Source: an uncultured Catenibacterium sp. (GTDB lineage: Bacteria > Bacillota_I > Bacilli_A > Erysipelotrichales > Coprobacillaceae). Taken from it: a DNA stretch of 34,247 nucleotides. Each line of letters starts with the position of its first letter. Position 1 is the stretch's first letter. Below are positions 1 to 8,420 of the stretch, one piece after another. The stretch lies in the NCBI GenBank assembly GCA_900764725.1, contig CAAFPB010000345.1, forward strand, positions 1 to 34,247. The letters are read 5' to 3'. A program made the translations under genes and the position numbers. The notes beneath the pieces are model-generated. The model was given only the letters and a program-made list of their open reading frames with translations, did no database searches and was not told the origin of the DNA.

Positions 1-21
1 AGACGTGTGCTCTTCCGATCT
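1..21 (+). other. Untrimmed Illumina TruSeq read-2 adapter
   Basis: The first 21 bases are identical to the 3' end of the TruSeq read-2 adapter, ending in GCTCTTCCGATCT. Genomic sequence begins at base 22. The join falls inside the dinB reading frame, so the left end of the contig is artificial. Confidence 0.96.
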
Positions 22-97
22 CTTTTAATTCTGGATGCTGAGAAATCTCACAATTCGCATAAAATGCATTCATATCAATATGAAATATAATACGCAT
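22..97 (-). CDS. dinB: DNA polymerase IV (Y family), N-terminal fragment
   Basis: Only the first 25 codons are present. They read MRIIFHIDMNAFYANCE and onward, which is the Y-family polymerase opening: the HIDMNAFYA motif carries the first catalytic Asp and the steric-gate aromatic. An AGGAGG ribosome binding site sits 4 bases before the ATG at 97. Pol IV carries out error-prone translesion synthesis. The gene follows recN and may share its transcript, although the recN terminator lies between them. It is cut by adapter sequence, not by a biological truncation. UmuC-type relatives share this motif, so the subfamily is less certain than the family. Confidence 0.85.
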
Positions 98-107
98 AGT
101 TTCCTCC

Positions 108-138
108 TAAAAAATGAGCATATGTACTATATGCTCAT
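108..138 (-). terminator. Rho-independent terminator after recN
   Basis: Perfect 10-bp stem (ATGAGCATAT/ATATGCTCAT) with a 5-base loop, followed on the minus strand by six T. The recN stop codon (135-137) is inside the upstream arm. The T-run ends directly before the dinB ribosome binding site. Confidence 0.85.
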
Positions 139-1778
139 CCTTGTAATAATCTTTTCGCATTATCGATTGCTTCTGGAGTAATCACATCACCAGAAAGCAT
201 CTTTGCAATTTCTTCTATTCTTTCATCTTCACTTAATACCACAAGTGTAGAATAAGTTTCATCATCCTGTGTTGATTTCTTGATTGCATAATGATGATCA
301 GCATGAATGGCTACCTGTGGTAAATGAGTAATACATAATACTTGATTGTTTAATGAAATAGAATGCATCTTTAATCCAATTGCATCAGCCACCTTACCAC
401 TCACACCCGTATCAATTTCATCAAAAACAAGGGTATTCATTTGATTTTGATTCATTGTGATTGTTTTAATGCCTAACATCAAACGTGATATTTCACCACC
501 ACTGGCTGTTTCATTTAAAGGAGTAAAAGCCTGTCCCTTGTTCATAGAAACCATAAACGTTATATCGTCTTTTCCAGTGTCATTAAGGCCACATTCCTTT
601 ATATCTACCTTTAATTTTGCATCAGGCAAATAAAGATCCTTTAATTCTTTTTCTAATGTATCGACAAAAATAAGTCCTTGTTCTTCTCTTAAAGATGTTA
701 GCTTTAATGCAGTCTGATATGCTTCATGATAAGCTTGATCTTTTTGTTTATTTAATTCAGCAAGTACATCTTCACGATTTAAAGAAGCATCTAGCTTTTC
801 TTTTAATTCTGTTTGTGCCTGGTAAATATCATCCACTGAATATCCATACTTTCTTTGCAGGCGATGAATAGTAAAAAGCTCGTCCTGAAGTTCATTAAAG
901 CGATATTCATCAAAATCAATAGAATCAAAGGCTGTTTCTATACGATCCACAATATCCTGCATACCATAATACTGGTTATAAAATTCATCATATAATTCAT
1001 TAAATGCCTCTGTATCACTCATATGACCCAAAGCTCCTAATGCATCGTTTATTTGACTTAATGCACCCTGTCTATCAGACATAGCTTCATTAAACTCAGT
1101 CATATATTTATGCATGGATTCATAATTTTTCATCATTCTGAGTTCTTCTTCTAGATGATCAATTATCTCATCTGTATATTCAAAATCCTTTAATTCATCA
1201 TACTGCTTCTGATAATATTCAATTCTTTCATCACTCAAATCTTCTTGTTCAAGTTTTTTGATCTTCTGTGATATTTTCTTATATTCAAAGTAGTGTTTAT
1301 GATATTCAGATAATAAATTGTCATCCTGATGATTCATAAATGACTGTAATATCTTTAAATGATTTTTTACATTAAAGATTTCCTGTGTCTGATATTGTGA
1401 ATGAATATCTAATAAGTAGGGAGCTACCTGTTTTAATGCACTATTTGTGACAGTACGATAATTGATTTTAATTGTTGAACGTCCATTGTCTAATATCTCT
1501 TTTGTGATAACAAGATCATCATCACTATCTATATTCAATTCATCTAAAATAGTATAAATTGATTCATTCATATCAAAAACACCTTCAATGACAGCTTTTT
1601 TAGAACCTTTTCTTACAAGTGAAGAAGATGCTCTTGCGCCACATAATTGTTCAAGTGCATTAATAATAATAGATTTACCTGCTCCTGTTTCACCTGTTAA
1701 GGCTGTCATGCCTTCATCAAAGTCAACAGTTGTTTGATCTATAATGACAAAAGAAGAGATAAATAGACTTTTCAACAT
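135..1778 (-). CDS. recN: DNA repair protein RecN
   Basis: SMC-like ATPase of double-strand break repair that helps recruit and tether broken DNA ends in the RecA pathway. The 547-residue protein is full length for RecN. Walker A (GETGAGKS) is at residues 29-36. A long helical, coiled-coil-like middle follows, then the ABC signature (TASGGEISRLML) and Walker B with the D-loop (LVFDEIDTGVSGK). The ATG at 1778 follows a GGTGAT ribosome binding site located in the end of tlyA, whose stop is 6 bp upstream, so the two are co-transcribed. It is the last gene of the nusB-to-recN run. The argR/ahrC gene that usually precedes recN in Firmicutes is absent. Confidence 0.95.
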   Translation of the reverse strand: MLKSLFISSFVIIDQTTVDFDEGMTALTGETGAGKSIIINALEQLCGARASSSLVRKGSKKAVIEGVFDMNESIYTILDELNIDSDDDLVITKEILDNGRSTIKINYRTVTNSALKQVAPYLLDIHSQYQTQEIFNVKNHLKILQSFMNHQDDNLLSEYHKHYFEYKKISQKIKKLEQEDLSDERIEYYQKQYDELKDFEYTDEIIDHLEEELRMMKNYESMHKYMTEFNEAMSDRQGALSQINDALGALGHMSDTEAFNELYDEFYNQYYGMQDIVDRIETAFDSIDFDEYRFNELQDELFTIHRLQRKYGYSVDDIYQAQTELKEKLDASLNREDVLAELNKQKDQAYHEAYQTALKLTSLREEQGLIFVDTLEKELKDLYLPDAKLKVDIKECGLNDTGKDDITFMVSMNKGQAFTPLNETASGGEISRLMLGIKTITMNQNQMNTLVFDEIDTGVSGKVADAIGLKMHSISLNNQVLCITHLPQVAIHADHHYAIKKSTQDDETYSTLVVLSEDERIEEIAKMLSGDVITPEAIDNAKRLLQG

Positions 1779-1784
1779 TTAAAA

Positions 1785-2594
1785 TCACCTGCTTTCATTA
1801 AAATGTTTATGTGCTTCACTTACAACATCATCAATACAATAATCTGAATTCTCTTGATGATCATTCACAAAATAACCTAAGAATTCAATATTTCCTTCTC
1901 CACCAGTAATAGGTGAGAATGTTAAACCTTTTAAAGAGAAACCATTATCATTTGCATAACCAATGACTTCTTCAATAACTCTTTTATGGACCTTAGGATC
2001 CTTTACAATACCATGTTTTCCAACATCATCCTTACCTGCTTCAAATTGAGGCTTGATTAAAGATACAATCACTCCATCAGGCGCAATCACATTCTTTAAT
2101 GCATTGAACATATGTCTTAAAGAAATAAAAGAAACATCAATAGAAGCAAATGTAGGCATACCATATTTGAAATCTTCTAGCTGTGCATAGCGGAAATTAT
2201 ATTGCTCCATGACTTCTACACGTTCATCATTACGAAGCTTCCAGACAAGCTGATTTGTTCCTACATCTACAGCATAAACCTTCTTTGCCCCATGCTGAAG
2301 CGCACAATCAGTAAAGCCACCAGTAGAAGAACCAATATCAATCATGATGACATCTGTAAGGTCTAAATTGTATAGTTCAATCGCTTTTTCAAGCTTTAAA
2401 CCACCGCGTGATACATACTTTAATTTTTCACCCTTGATAAAAAGCTTTGTATCAACAGGAATCTTTGTCCCTGGCTTATCTATATAATCATTTTCATCTC
2501 TTACAATACCCGCCATAATAGCTCTTTGAGCCTGATTTCTAGACTCAAATAAGCCCTGCTGGACACATAAAATATCAATTCTTTCTTTTTTCAT
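1785..2594 (-). CDS. tlyA: TlyA-family rRNA 2'-O-methyltransferase
   Basis: S4 RNA-binding domain at residues 1-65 followed by an FtsJ/RrmJ-type SAM methyltransferase domain with motif I (DIGSSTGGFTD) near residues 86-96. Members of this family (YqxC/TlyA) methylate rRNA cytidine 2'-hydroxyls; the exact target cannot be read from sequence. I chose the ATG at 2594 (269 aa) because GAGG lies 9 bases upstream. The frame could extend five codons to a TTG at 2609, which has no ribosome binding site. It overlaps the end of dxs by 20 bp, indicating translational coupling in the isoprenoid and repair gene cluster. Confidence 0.92.
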   Translation of the reverse strand: MKKERIDILCVQQGLFESRNQAQRAIMAGIVRDENDYIDKPGTKIPVDTKLFIKGEKLKYVSRGGLKLEKAIELYNLDLTDVIMIDIGSSTGGFTDCALQHGAKKVYAVDVGTNQLVWKLRNDERVEVMEQYNFRYAQLEDFKYGMPTFASIDVSFISLRHMFNALKNVIAPDGVIVSLIKPQFEAGKDDVGKHGIVKDPKVHKRVIEEVIGYANDNGFSLKGLTFSPITGGEGNIEFLGYFVNDHQENSDYCIDDVVSEAHKHFNESR

Positions 2595-4446
2595 GTTCTT
2601 TTTCCTCAATTTTATTTTTCAAATCATTCAACGAAATATGTTCCTGTTTATATAAAGATTCGTTATCTCCAAAAGTGACATAATGATCTTCAATACCTAT
2701 AAAACTCATATCAACATCAACATGATTCTTTTCATAATATAAACTCATCATATTGCCTAAAGACCCATTAATAAGATCTGTTTCATATACAATAATCGGT
2801 TTATCACTTATTCTTTCCAACATTTCTGTATCTAATGGTTTAATGAATCGTGCATTGATAATATTAATAGGGAGATGATCTGCTTCTGCCATATCTAATA
2901 CAGCTAATACATTATCACCATAAGTCACCACATTAATTGTTGCATCTTTTGTTTCTTTGATTAATTCCCACTGACCTAGTTTGATAGTCTCATCAGTATG
3001 CTTGTGAGTATTAACTACTTTGTTTTTAGAATAACGCATCACATATGGATGATCTTTATTCTGATATGCTGTATTAATAAGCTTTTGTGCTTCCTCTTCA
3101 TCCTTAGGAGCCATAATAACTACTCCAGGAATAGGTGCTATCAAACCAATATCAAAAACGCCATGATGTGTTGCACCATCACCACCAACAAGTCCTGCAC
3201 GATCAATTCCAATAAGACATGGAAGATTCATTCTCGCAATATCATGATTCAATTGATCATACGCACGCTGGAAGAAAGAAGAATAAACACTTAAGAAAGG
3301 AAATTCTCCTCCTTGAGAAAGTCCTGCTGCAAGAGTCATCGCATGTTCTTCTGCAATACCAACATCAAATGAACGTTCAGGATACTTTTTAAAGATGTTC
3401 TGTAAACAGCTTCCTGTAATCATCGCAGGAGTAATCACACATATATCATCATGATTATTCATCAAGTACTCTACATGATCACTTACTGATTGACTCCATG
3501 AATGTTTTTCATCTTCAATAGCTTTTTGTACACCTTTAGATATATTAAAAGGAGCGACACTATGATAAACACCTGAATGATCCTTTTCTGCAGGCTTATA
3601 GCCTTTCCCTTTTTTTGTAAGAACATGAAGTACAACACTATGATCTAAACTTTTTACAGTCTCCAAAGCACGAATCAATTCTTCCATATTATGTCCATCA
3701 ACCGGACCAATATAATCTAAATCAAATTGTGAAAATGGTGTATCTAGTAATATCTTCTTTTTTACTTTATCCTTAACCTTCTTAGTCACATCAAATATTT
3801 TCTGTCCCATAGGAGATTGTGACAGGATTTCAGTATAATTGTTTTTTGCCTGATTATATTTATATGACATTCTTACATCAGATAAGAAATTAGATAATCC
3901 ACCCACATTGCGCGAAATAGACATATTATTATCATTGAGTATCACAATAACCTTTGTATCTATACCACCAAGGAAATTAAGTGCTTCCAAGGATTCTCCA
4001 CTCATTAAAGCAGCATCCCCAATCACACTAATCACTTCAAATTTTTCTTTCTTAAGATCTCGGGCAAGTGCTAAACCTGTAGCACCTGATATCGCAGTAG
4101 AAGAATGTCCTGCTTCCCAAGGATCATAAATACTTTCCTGACGATTCTGGAAACCGCACAACCCACCATATTTCTTTAGTTTAGGAAATTGTGGGGCTCT
4201 ACCAGTTAGAATCTTATGAACATAAGACTGATGTCCTACATCAAAAAGGAATTTATCATCAGGTGAATCAAATACATAATGAAGAGCTACAGTCAGTTCC
4301 ACAATACCTAGATTACTAGAAAAGTGACCACCTGTCTGGGAAATGTTTTCGATTAAAAAATCCCTTATATCCTGTGATAATTGATTTAATTCTGTAATAT
4401 TCAATTGTTTCAAGAATCGAGGATTCTCAATCTTCTTAATTTCCAT
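2575..4446 (-). CDS. dxs: 1-deoxy-D-xylulose-5-phosphate synthase
   Basis: Thiamine-diphosphate enzyme that condenses pyruvate and glyceraldehyde-3-phosphate in the first step of the MEP isoprenoid pathway. At 623 aa it is normal length. Visible motifs are FDVGHQSYVHKILTGR near residue 68, the ThDP/Mg site GDAALMSGE (143-151) with NDNNMSI (171-177), the YIGPVDGHN segment, and the catalytic GIAEEHA glutamate of the second transketolase domain. The ATG at 4446 abuts the ispA stop with no gap. This arrangement makes the ispA-dxs pair a local supply of prenyl precursors. Confidence 0.96.
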   Translation of the reverse strand: MEIKKIENPRFLKQLNITELNQLSQDIRDFLIENISQTGGHFSSNLGIVELTVALHYVFDSPDDKFLFDVGHQSYVHKILTGRAPQFPKLKKYGGLCGFQNRQESIYDPWEAGHSSTAISGATGLALARDLKKEKFEVISVIGDAALMSGESLEALNFLGGIDTKVIVILNDNNMSISRNVGGLSNFLSDVRMSYKYNQAKNNYTEILSQSPMGQKIFDVTKKVKDKVKKKILLDTPFSQFDLDYIGPVDGHNMEELIRALETVKSLDHSVVLHVLTKKGKGYKPAEKDHSGVYHSVAPFNISKGVQKAIEDEKHSWSQSVSDHVEYLMNNHDDICVITPAMITGSCLQNIFKKYPERSFDVGIAEEHAMTLAAGLSQGGEFPFLSVYSSFFQRAYDQLNHDIARMNLPCLIGIDRAGLVGGDGATHHGVFDIGLIAPIPGVVIMAPKDEEEAQKLINTAYQNKDHPYVMRYSKNKVVNTHKHTDETIKLGQWELIKETKDATINVVTYGDNVLAVLDMAEADHLPINIINARFIKPLDTEMLERISDKPIIVYETDLINGSLGNMMSLYYEKNHVDVDMSFIGIEDHYVTFGDNESLYKQEHISLNDLKNKIEEKEHEKRKN

Positions 4447-5295
4447 TTAATTCACTCTTTTCATAATAATTTGGAATAATTCAATCATCAATCCATGATT
4501 AAGCTGTAAACCATAAACATCAGCTAAACATTCCTCAAATAACTCTTCTACACGCTTTTGTGATTCTTCTAGCCCAAGTAATGAAACATATGTAGACTTA
4601 TGATTAGTAATATCACTGCCTACTCTTTTACCTAATGTTTCAGTTGTACTTGTAACATCTAAAATATCATCCTGAATCTGGAATGCAAGACCTAGCTTGA
4701 AACCAATACCTTCTAAAGCATTCGCATCTTCTTCTTTCGCAATAAATCCCGCAATCTTCATTGGTACAGAAATAAGTGCACCTGTCTTATCATGATGAAT
4801 AGCCTGTAATTCTTCGAGAGATGCCTTATGTGTTTCAAAATACATATCCTGCTGCTGTCCATAGATCATACCACCTAAACCAGATGCCTGATATAAAGAA
4901 CTTAATACCTTGAGTTTAAGTGCATCATCTAAATCCATTCTTAAGATCACATTCATAGATTCATTCAATAAAGCATCACCCGCCAAAATTGCAGTTGCTT
5001 CATCAAATTGTTTATGACATGTAGGCTTCCCACGTCTTAAATCATCATTATCCATACCTGGAAGATCATCATGAATTAAAGAATATGTATGTATCATTTC
5101 AATAGCACATGCAATATCCATATACTTATGATAATCCACATTATATGCTCTTAATGTCTGAATAAATAAAAGCGGTCTTAATCTCTTACCACCCGCCATA
5201 ACAGAATAAGTCATTGCTTCTTTTACTAATCCTGGACGATATTGAGATAAGATTTCTTTTAGTCGTTCATTCACTTCTTCAATCATATTATTCAT
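4447..5295 (-). CDS. ispA: Farnesyl/geranyl diphosphate synthase
   Basis: Trans-prenyltransferase that extends DMAPP with IPP to short-chain prenyl diphosphates. The first aspartate-rich motif (HDDLPGMDNDD) is near residues 75-85 and the second (QIQDDILD) near residue 212. The start is ambiguous: GTG-ATG-ATG-ATG runs from 5304 to 5293, then a further ATG at 5286. I chose 5295 (282 aa) because AGGTG then sits 6 bases upstream. It overlaps the xseB stop by 8 bp. Order xseB-ispA-dxs is conserved in Firmicutes and supports the product (farnesyl diphosphate for undecaprenyl and quinone precursors). Confidence 0.93.
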   Translation of the reverse strand: MNNMIEEVNERLKEILSQYRPGLVKEAMTYSVMAGGKRLRPLLFIQTLRAYNVDYHKYMDIACAIEMIHTYSLIHDDLPGMDNDDLRRGKPTCHKQFDEATAILAGDALLNESMNVILRMDLDDALKLKVLSSLYQASGLGGMIYGQQQDMYFETHKASLEELQAIHHDKTGALISVPMKIAGFIAKEEDANALEGIGFKLGLAFQIQDDILDVTSTTETLGKRVGSDITNHKSTYVSLLGLEESQKRVEELFEECLADVYGLQLNHGLMIELFQIIMKRVN

Positions 5296-5509
5296 CATCA
5301 TCACCTAGATAATCTTTTAACTGATTTTCCTCAAATATTTTAGTTACTTCCTGATCTACATCTTTTAATTTTGTATCACAAAATGCAGCTAATGACACAC
5401 CTTCTTTATAAAGATCTAAACTTTCATCTAAAGAAGCTTCATTGTTTTCCAACAAATCAATGATTTCATCTAAACGTGCCATTGCTTCTTCATATGTCTT
5501 TTCTGTCAT
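5288..5509 (-). CDS. xseB: Exodeoxyribonuclease VII small subunit
   Basis: 73-residue helical protein with the XseB pattern TYEEAMARLDEIIDLLE...SLDESLDLYKEG. Several copies wrap the XseA chain in the active exonuclease VII, which degrades single-stranded DNA to oligonucleotides. ATG at 5509 with AGGTGAT upstream. It starts 8 bp after the xseA stop and overlaps ispA at its end. Confidence 0.95.
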   Translation of the reverse strand: MTEKTYEEAMARLDEIIDLLENNEASLDESLDLYKEGVSLAAFCDTKLKDVDQEVTKIFEENQLKDYLGDDDE

Positions 5510-5517
5510 ACTATCAC

Positions 5518-6840
5518 CTACTTCACTATTGCTTCTTTTTCACCATCTGCATATACAAGTGTAATTGAATCATCTGTATGAAGATCATTCACACTCTTGA
5601 TGATTGCATCATTCTTTTTAGAGATGATATAACCTCTTTGTAATGTTTTTAAAGGACTCAATAAATCCAGTTTTTCAACACAATAAGAGAAAGAAGTCTT
5701 TTTATTTTTTAAATAACTTTCAAAACAGCTTTCAAGTAATTCCTGTTTAGTACTTATGTTCTTTGTCTCAATTAATTGTTTCTGTTTAATCAATGTATTG
5801 AGCTGAATCACTTTTTTATGCATTTCATAATGTGATTTTTGTTTAATTCTAATTTTATAATTATTTAATTTAAGATGTATATTATCTAATTTCATGAATT
5901 TCGTTTCGAATATTCTAGAAGGATCAGTAAAAACATAGGAATGTGTATACTTTTCTAGTTTTTGTTTTTCTAAATAAATATTTTTTCTCATGATATTCGA
6001 TAATTGCATAATCTTATTTTCTAGATGACTTAAAAGTTCTTTTTGAGAAGGTACTGCAGCTACAGCGGCTGCAGTAGGCGTAGGTGCACGTAAATCACTG
6101 ACATAATCGACTAGTGTAAAATCTGTCTCATGTCCTACACCTGTAATAATAGGTGTCTTTAAATCATAAATACAACGTGCGAGTGCCTCTTCATTAAAAT
6201 TCCATAGATCTTCAATAGAGCCTCCACCTCTTACAAGAAGAATAGTAGAATAGCCTAATTGATCAACTTGTCTTAATGTCTCTACAATATACTTATAAGC
6301 ATCTCTTCCCTGTACTGGTACAGGATAAATATCTCTTCTTACTAATGGATAACGCTGGTGGAGTGTACGTAACACATCCTGCAGGGCAGCTCCTTGTTTA
6401 GCTGAAAGAATAGCTAAACGTTCAGGCATAACAGGTATAGCCTTTTTATGCATACTACTAAAGAGACCTTCTCTTTCTAAAGTCTGTTTTAACTCATTGA
6501 AACGAAGGTATAGATTACCTAAACCATCTTCCTGCATACTTCTTACATACAGCTGATATCTACCTGCTCTTTCAAATACAGAAACCTGTGCAGTAATAAA
6601 TACCTTCATACCATTTCTTAGTCTAAACTTTAAATAACGTGCCTGCGATGCAAACATAATTGCGCTTATAGATGATTCTGTCTGATCATCCTTTAAAGTA
6701 AAATACATATGACCTGATGGATGTGGACGATAATTAGATATCTCGCCACGAATATATACAGTCTGAAGCTGCATATCATTATCCAATACAGCTTTAATAT
6801 AACGATTTAAAGCATGTACGCTTACATATTGTCTTTCCAT
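5518..6840 (-). CDS. xseA: Exodeoxyribonuclease VII large subunit
   Basis: 440 residues, normal length. An N-terminal OB-fold (about residues 1-100, including YIRGEISNYRPHPSGHMYFTLKD) is followed by the catalytic core with VRGGGSIEDLWNFNEE, GVGHETDFTL and SDLRAPTPTAAA, then a long coiled coil that binds XseB. The end carries LLSPLKTLQRGY. Its ATG overlaps the nusB stop by one base (TAATG), a typical translational-coupling junction. Confidence 0.96.
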   Translation of the reverse strand: MERQYVSVHALNRYIKAVLDNDMQLQTVYIRGEISNYRPHPSGHMYFTLKDDQTESSISAIMFASQARYLKFRLRNGMKVFITAQVSVFERAGRYQLYVRSMQEDGLGNLYLRFNELKQTLEREGLFSSMHKKAIPVMPERLAILSAKQGAALQDVLRTLHQRYPLVRRDIYPVPVQGRDAYKYIVETLRQVDQLGYSTILLVRGGGSIEDLWNFNEEALARCIYDLKTPIITGVGHETDFTLVDYVSDLRAPTPTAAAVAAVPSQKELLSHLENKIMQLSNIMRKNIYLEKQKLEKYTHSYVFTDPSRIFETKFMKLDNIHLKLNNYKIRIKQKSHYEMHKKVIQLNTLIKQKQLIETKNISTKQELLESCFESYLKNKKTSFSYCVEKLDLLSPLKTLQRGYIISKKNDAIIKSVNDLHTDDSITLVYADGEKEAIVK

Positions 6841-7244
6841 TATTCAATTGCAGTTAAAACACCATTAATGAATTTATAAGAATCTTCATCACAATACTGT
6901 TTTGCATTAATAACTGCTTCATTAATTACAATACTCTTATCTAATTCTGATTCTAATAATTCACATGTTGCGACAAGAAGAATAGCCTGTTCCATCTTAT
7001 TTAAACGATCAAATGACCAGCCTCTCTTTAATTTAGTATTCAATAAAGTTTCATAAGAACCCTTATTTTCCATAACTGTATCAATCAGCCAATAACAGAA
7101 CTGTTCTGCTGATCTACCTTCAAGTAATGCTTCATCAGCATGAACATATTCCTTAATTTCTTCCTTAGATGCATCAACTGTTAACCATTGATATACTGCA
7201 ATAACTGCTTTTTCTCTAGCGATTTGTCTAATTGTTTTTTCCAT
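6840..7244 (-). CDS. nusB: Transcription antitermination protein NusB
   Basis: 134-residue all-helical NusB domain. With NusE (S10) it binds boxA and supports antitermination of rRNA operons. The N-terminal ARE-x-A-x-x-AVYQWL pattern and the C-terminal TKLKRGWSFDRLNKMEQAILLVATCELL are diagnostic. GGAGG lies 9 bases before the ATG at 7244. It is the first gene of the nusB-xseA-xseB-ispA-dxs-tlyA-recN unit and has its own putative promoter upstream. Confidence 0.95.
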   Translation of the reverse strand: MEKTIRQIAREKAVIAVYQWLTVDASKEEIKEYVHADEALLEGRSAEQFCYWLIDTVMENKGSYETLLNTKLKRGWSFDRLNKMEQAILLVATCELLESELDKSIVINEAVINAKQYCDEDSYKFINGVLTAIE

Positions 7245-7258
7245 TTTAAAGGACCTCC

Positions 7259-7286
7259 ATAATACTCATTTATTTTAACACATCAA
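7259..7286 (-). promoter_or_regulatory. Putative sigma-A promoter of the nusB operon
   Basis: TTGATG (7281-7286), 16-bp spacer, TATTAT (7259-7264). A second possible -10 (TAAAAT) lies slightly upstream. It is the only promoter-like sequence between the asp23 terminator and nusB. Confidence 0.45.
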
Positions 7287-7324
7287 CACTTTATATAAAA
7301 GATTTTACATCTTTTTGCCTCTTC

Positions 7325-7356
7325 AAAAAAAATAAAAGCAAGTTAGACTTGCTTTT
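7325..7356 (-). terminator. Rho-independent terminator after the Asp23 gene
   Basis: 10-bp stem AAAAGCAAGT/ACTTGCTTTT with a 3-base loop, followed on the minus strand by A then a run of T. The stop codon of the upstream gene (7355-7357) overlaps the hairpin. Confidence 0.85.
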
Positions 7357-7699
7357 AGAAATCAATAGCTTCTACTACAACATCAACACTCTTTACTGTT
7401 ACAGCAGCCATTTCTTTAATTCCAGAAGCAATCTTCTTCTGTAATTCTTTTGTCTTGGCTGTAATGTTTGTACCATATTTAATACGTACATGAACTGTAA
7501 TATAAACTTCATTATCTTTAATTGTACAGTTCACAAGATTCTTAGTACCTGTTACAGAAAAACCTTTTGATGTATCAAGCTTAATATCCTTATCTTCAGC
7601 AGCTACCTGCTTAGTGATAATATCAAATACCTGAACGCTCATCATGATATCGCCGTTAATCGGGCTACCCTTATATGTATAATATTCATTACGTGCCAT
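7355..7699 (-). CDS. Asp23/Gls24 family envelope stress response protein
   Basis: 114 residues with the Asp23 domain: an N-terminal GDI...VFDIITKQVA segment, the central GFSVTGTKNLVNCTIKDNEVYITVHVRI strand region, and a C-terminal AAVTVKSVDVVVEAI. YqhY, the B. subtilis member, lies next to nusB as here. Asp23 proteins are cytoplasmic and often membrane-associated; the biochemical role is not settled, and YqhY has been linked to acetyl-CoA carboxylase control. accB and accC, its usual neighbours, are absent from this locus. The gene is monocistronic: it has its own promoter and terminator. ATG at 7699 with AGAGGTAA upstream. Confidence 0.88.
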   Translation of the reverse strand: MARNEYYTYKGSPINGDIMMSVQVFDIITKQVAAEDKDIKLDTSKGFSVTGTKNLVNCTIKDNEVYITVHVRIKYGTNITAKTKELQKKIASGIKEMAAVTVKSVDVVVEAIDF

Positions 7700-7727
7700 A
7701 CTATTACCTCTTCTTTCTTTACCTTAT

Positions 7728-7756
7728 ATTTTATAAGAAAACAGGGATAATTACAA
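7728..7756 (-). promoter_or_regulatory. Sigma-A promoter of the Asp23 gene
   Basis: TTGTAA (7751-7756), 17-bp spacer, TAAAAT (7728-7733), 28 bp before the start codon. It lies directly after the efp terminator. Confidence 0.6.
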
Positions 7757-7779
7757 GTATTGATACAATATCCCCTATG

Positions 7780-7807
7780 AAAAAAAGGAAGAGATTAAGC
7801 TCTTCCT
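7780..7807 (-). terminator. Rho-independent terminator after efp
   Basis: 8-bp stem AGGAAGAG/CTCTTCCT with a 6-base loop, followed on the minus strand by six further T. The efp stop codon (7795-7797) lies in the loop region. Confidence 0.85.
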
Positions 7808-8352
7808 GAATATTTACCTTCAACTGTATTTACAACAACAACTTCGCCTTCTTCAATAAATAAAGGTACTTTGATTTGATATCCTGTTTCAATAGTTGCA
7901 AACTTAGTTGCACCTGTTGCAGTATCACCTTTAACTGCTGCTTCAGTTTCAATAACTTTAAATGGTACATTGACTGGTAAAGCTACACCTAAAATCTCAC
8001 CTTCATAGCTTGTTACTTCTACATTATCAGAAGGTTTCATGAAGTTGATTTCCCATTCTAAGCGGTCTGCAGGAATTTCAACCTGGTCATATGTTTCATT
8101 ATCCATGAATACTAACATACCACCATTATCATATAAATACTGCATCTTGCTCTTTTCTACCTGAGCCTTCTTTACCTTTGCGTTACTACCAAAAGTCATT
8201 TCAGTAGTAGTTCCTGTTCTCATATTCTTCATTTTAACACGAATGTTTGCAGCAGCACGTGCTGTCTTATTGTGGCTATAATCTAGACATACATAAAGAT
8301 TGCCATCATATTCAAATGTTACTCCTGGTCTTAAATCAGTTGCATTAATCAT
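7795..8352 (-). CDS. efp: Elongation factor P
   Basis: 185 residues, three beta-barrel domains, with the end ETGYQIKVPLFIEEGEVVVVNT typical of EF-P. EF-P binds between the P and E sites and rescues ribosomes stalled at polyproline. The tip loop of domain I, which reaches the peptidyl-tRNA, reads HNKTARAAAN at residues 27-36. The usual Firmicute loop is HVKPGKGAAF with a modified Lys32, but here position 32 is Arg. ATG at 8352; it has its own promoter and terminator. Its position just after comG and near nusB follows Firmicute synteny. Confidence 0.96.
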   Translation of the reverse strand: MINATDLRPGVTFEYDGNLYVCLDYSHNKTARAAANIRVKMKNMRTGTTTEMTFGSNAKVKKAQVEKSKMQYLYDNGGMLVFMDNETYDQVEIPADRLEWEINFMKPSDNVEVTSYEGEILGVALPVNVPFKVIETEAAVKGDTATGATKFATIETGYQIKVPLFIEEGEVVVVNTVEGKYSGRA

Positions 8353-8383
8353 AACTTTATATCATCCTTTCTAATCGGATACC

Positions 8384-8413
8384 ATTATATCATAAATAAT
8401 AGTATAAAGTAAA
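8384..8413 (-). promoter_or_regulatory. Sigma-A promoter of efp
   Basis: TTTACT (8408-8413), 18-bp spacer, consensus TATAAT (8384-8389), located between the comGG stop and efp. This shows that efp does not depend on comG transcription. Confidence 0.65.
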
Positions 8414-8420
8414 GCATCCA

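Noticed and set aside
2998..3294. Plus-strand ORF of 98 codons inside dxs
   Set aside because: Opposite-strand shadow of a strongly conserved gene; no ribosome binding site and no recognisable protein pattern.
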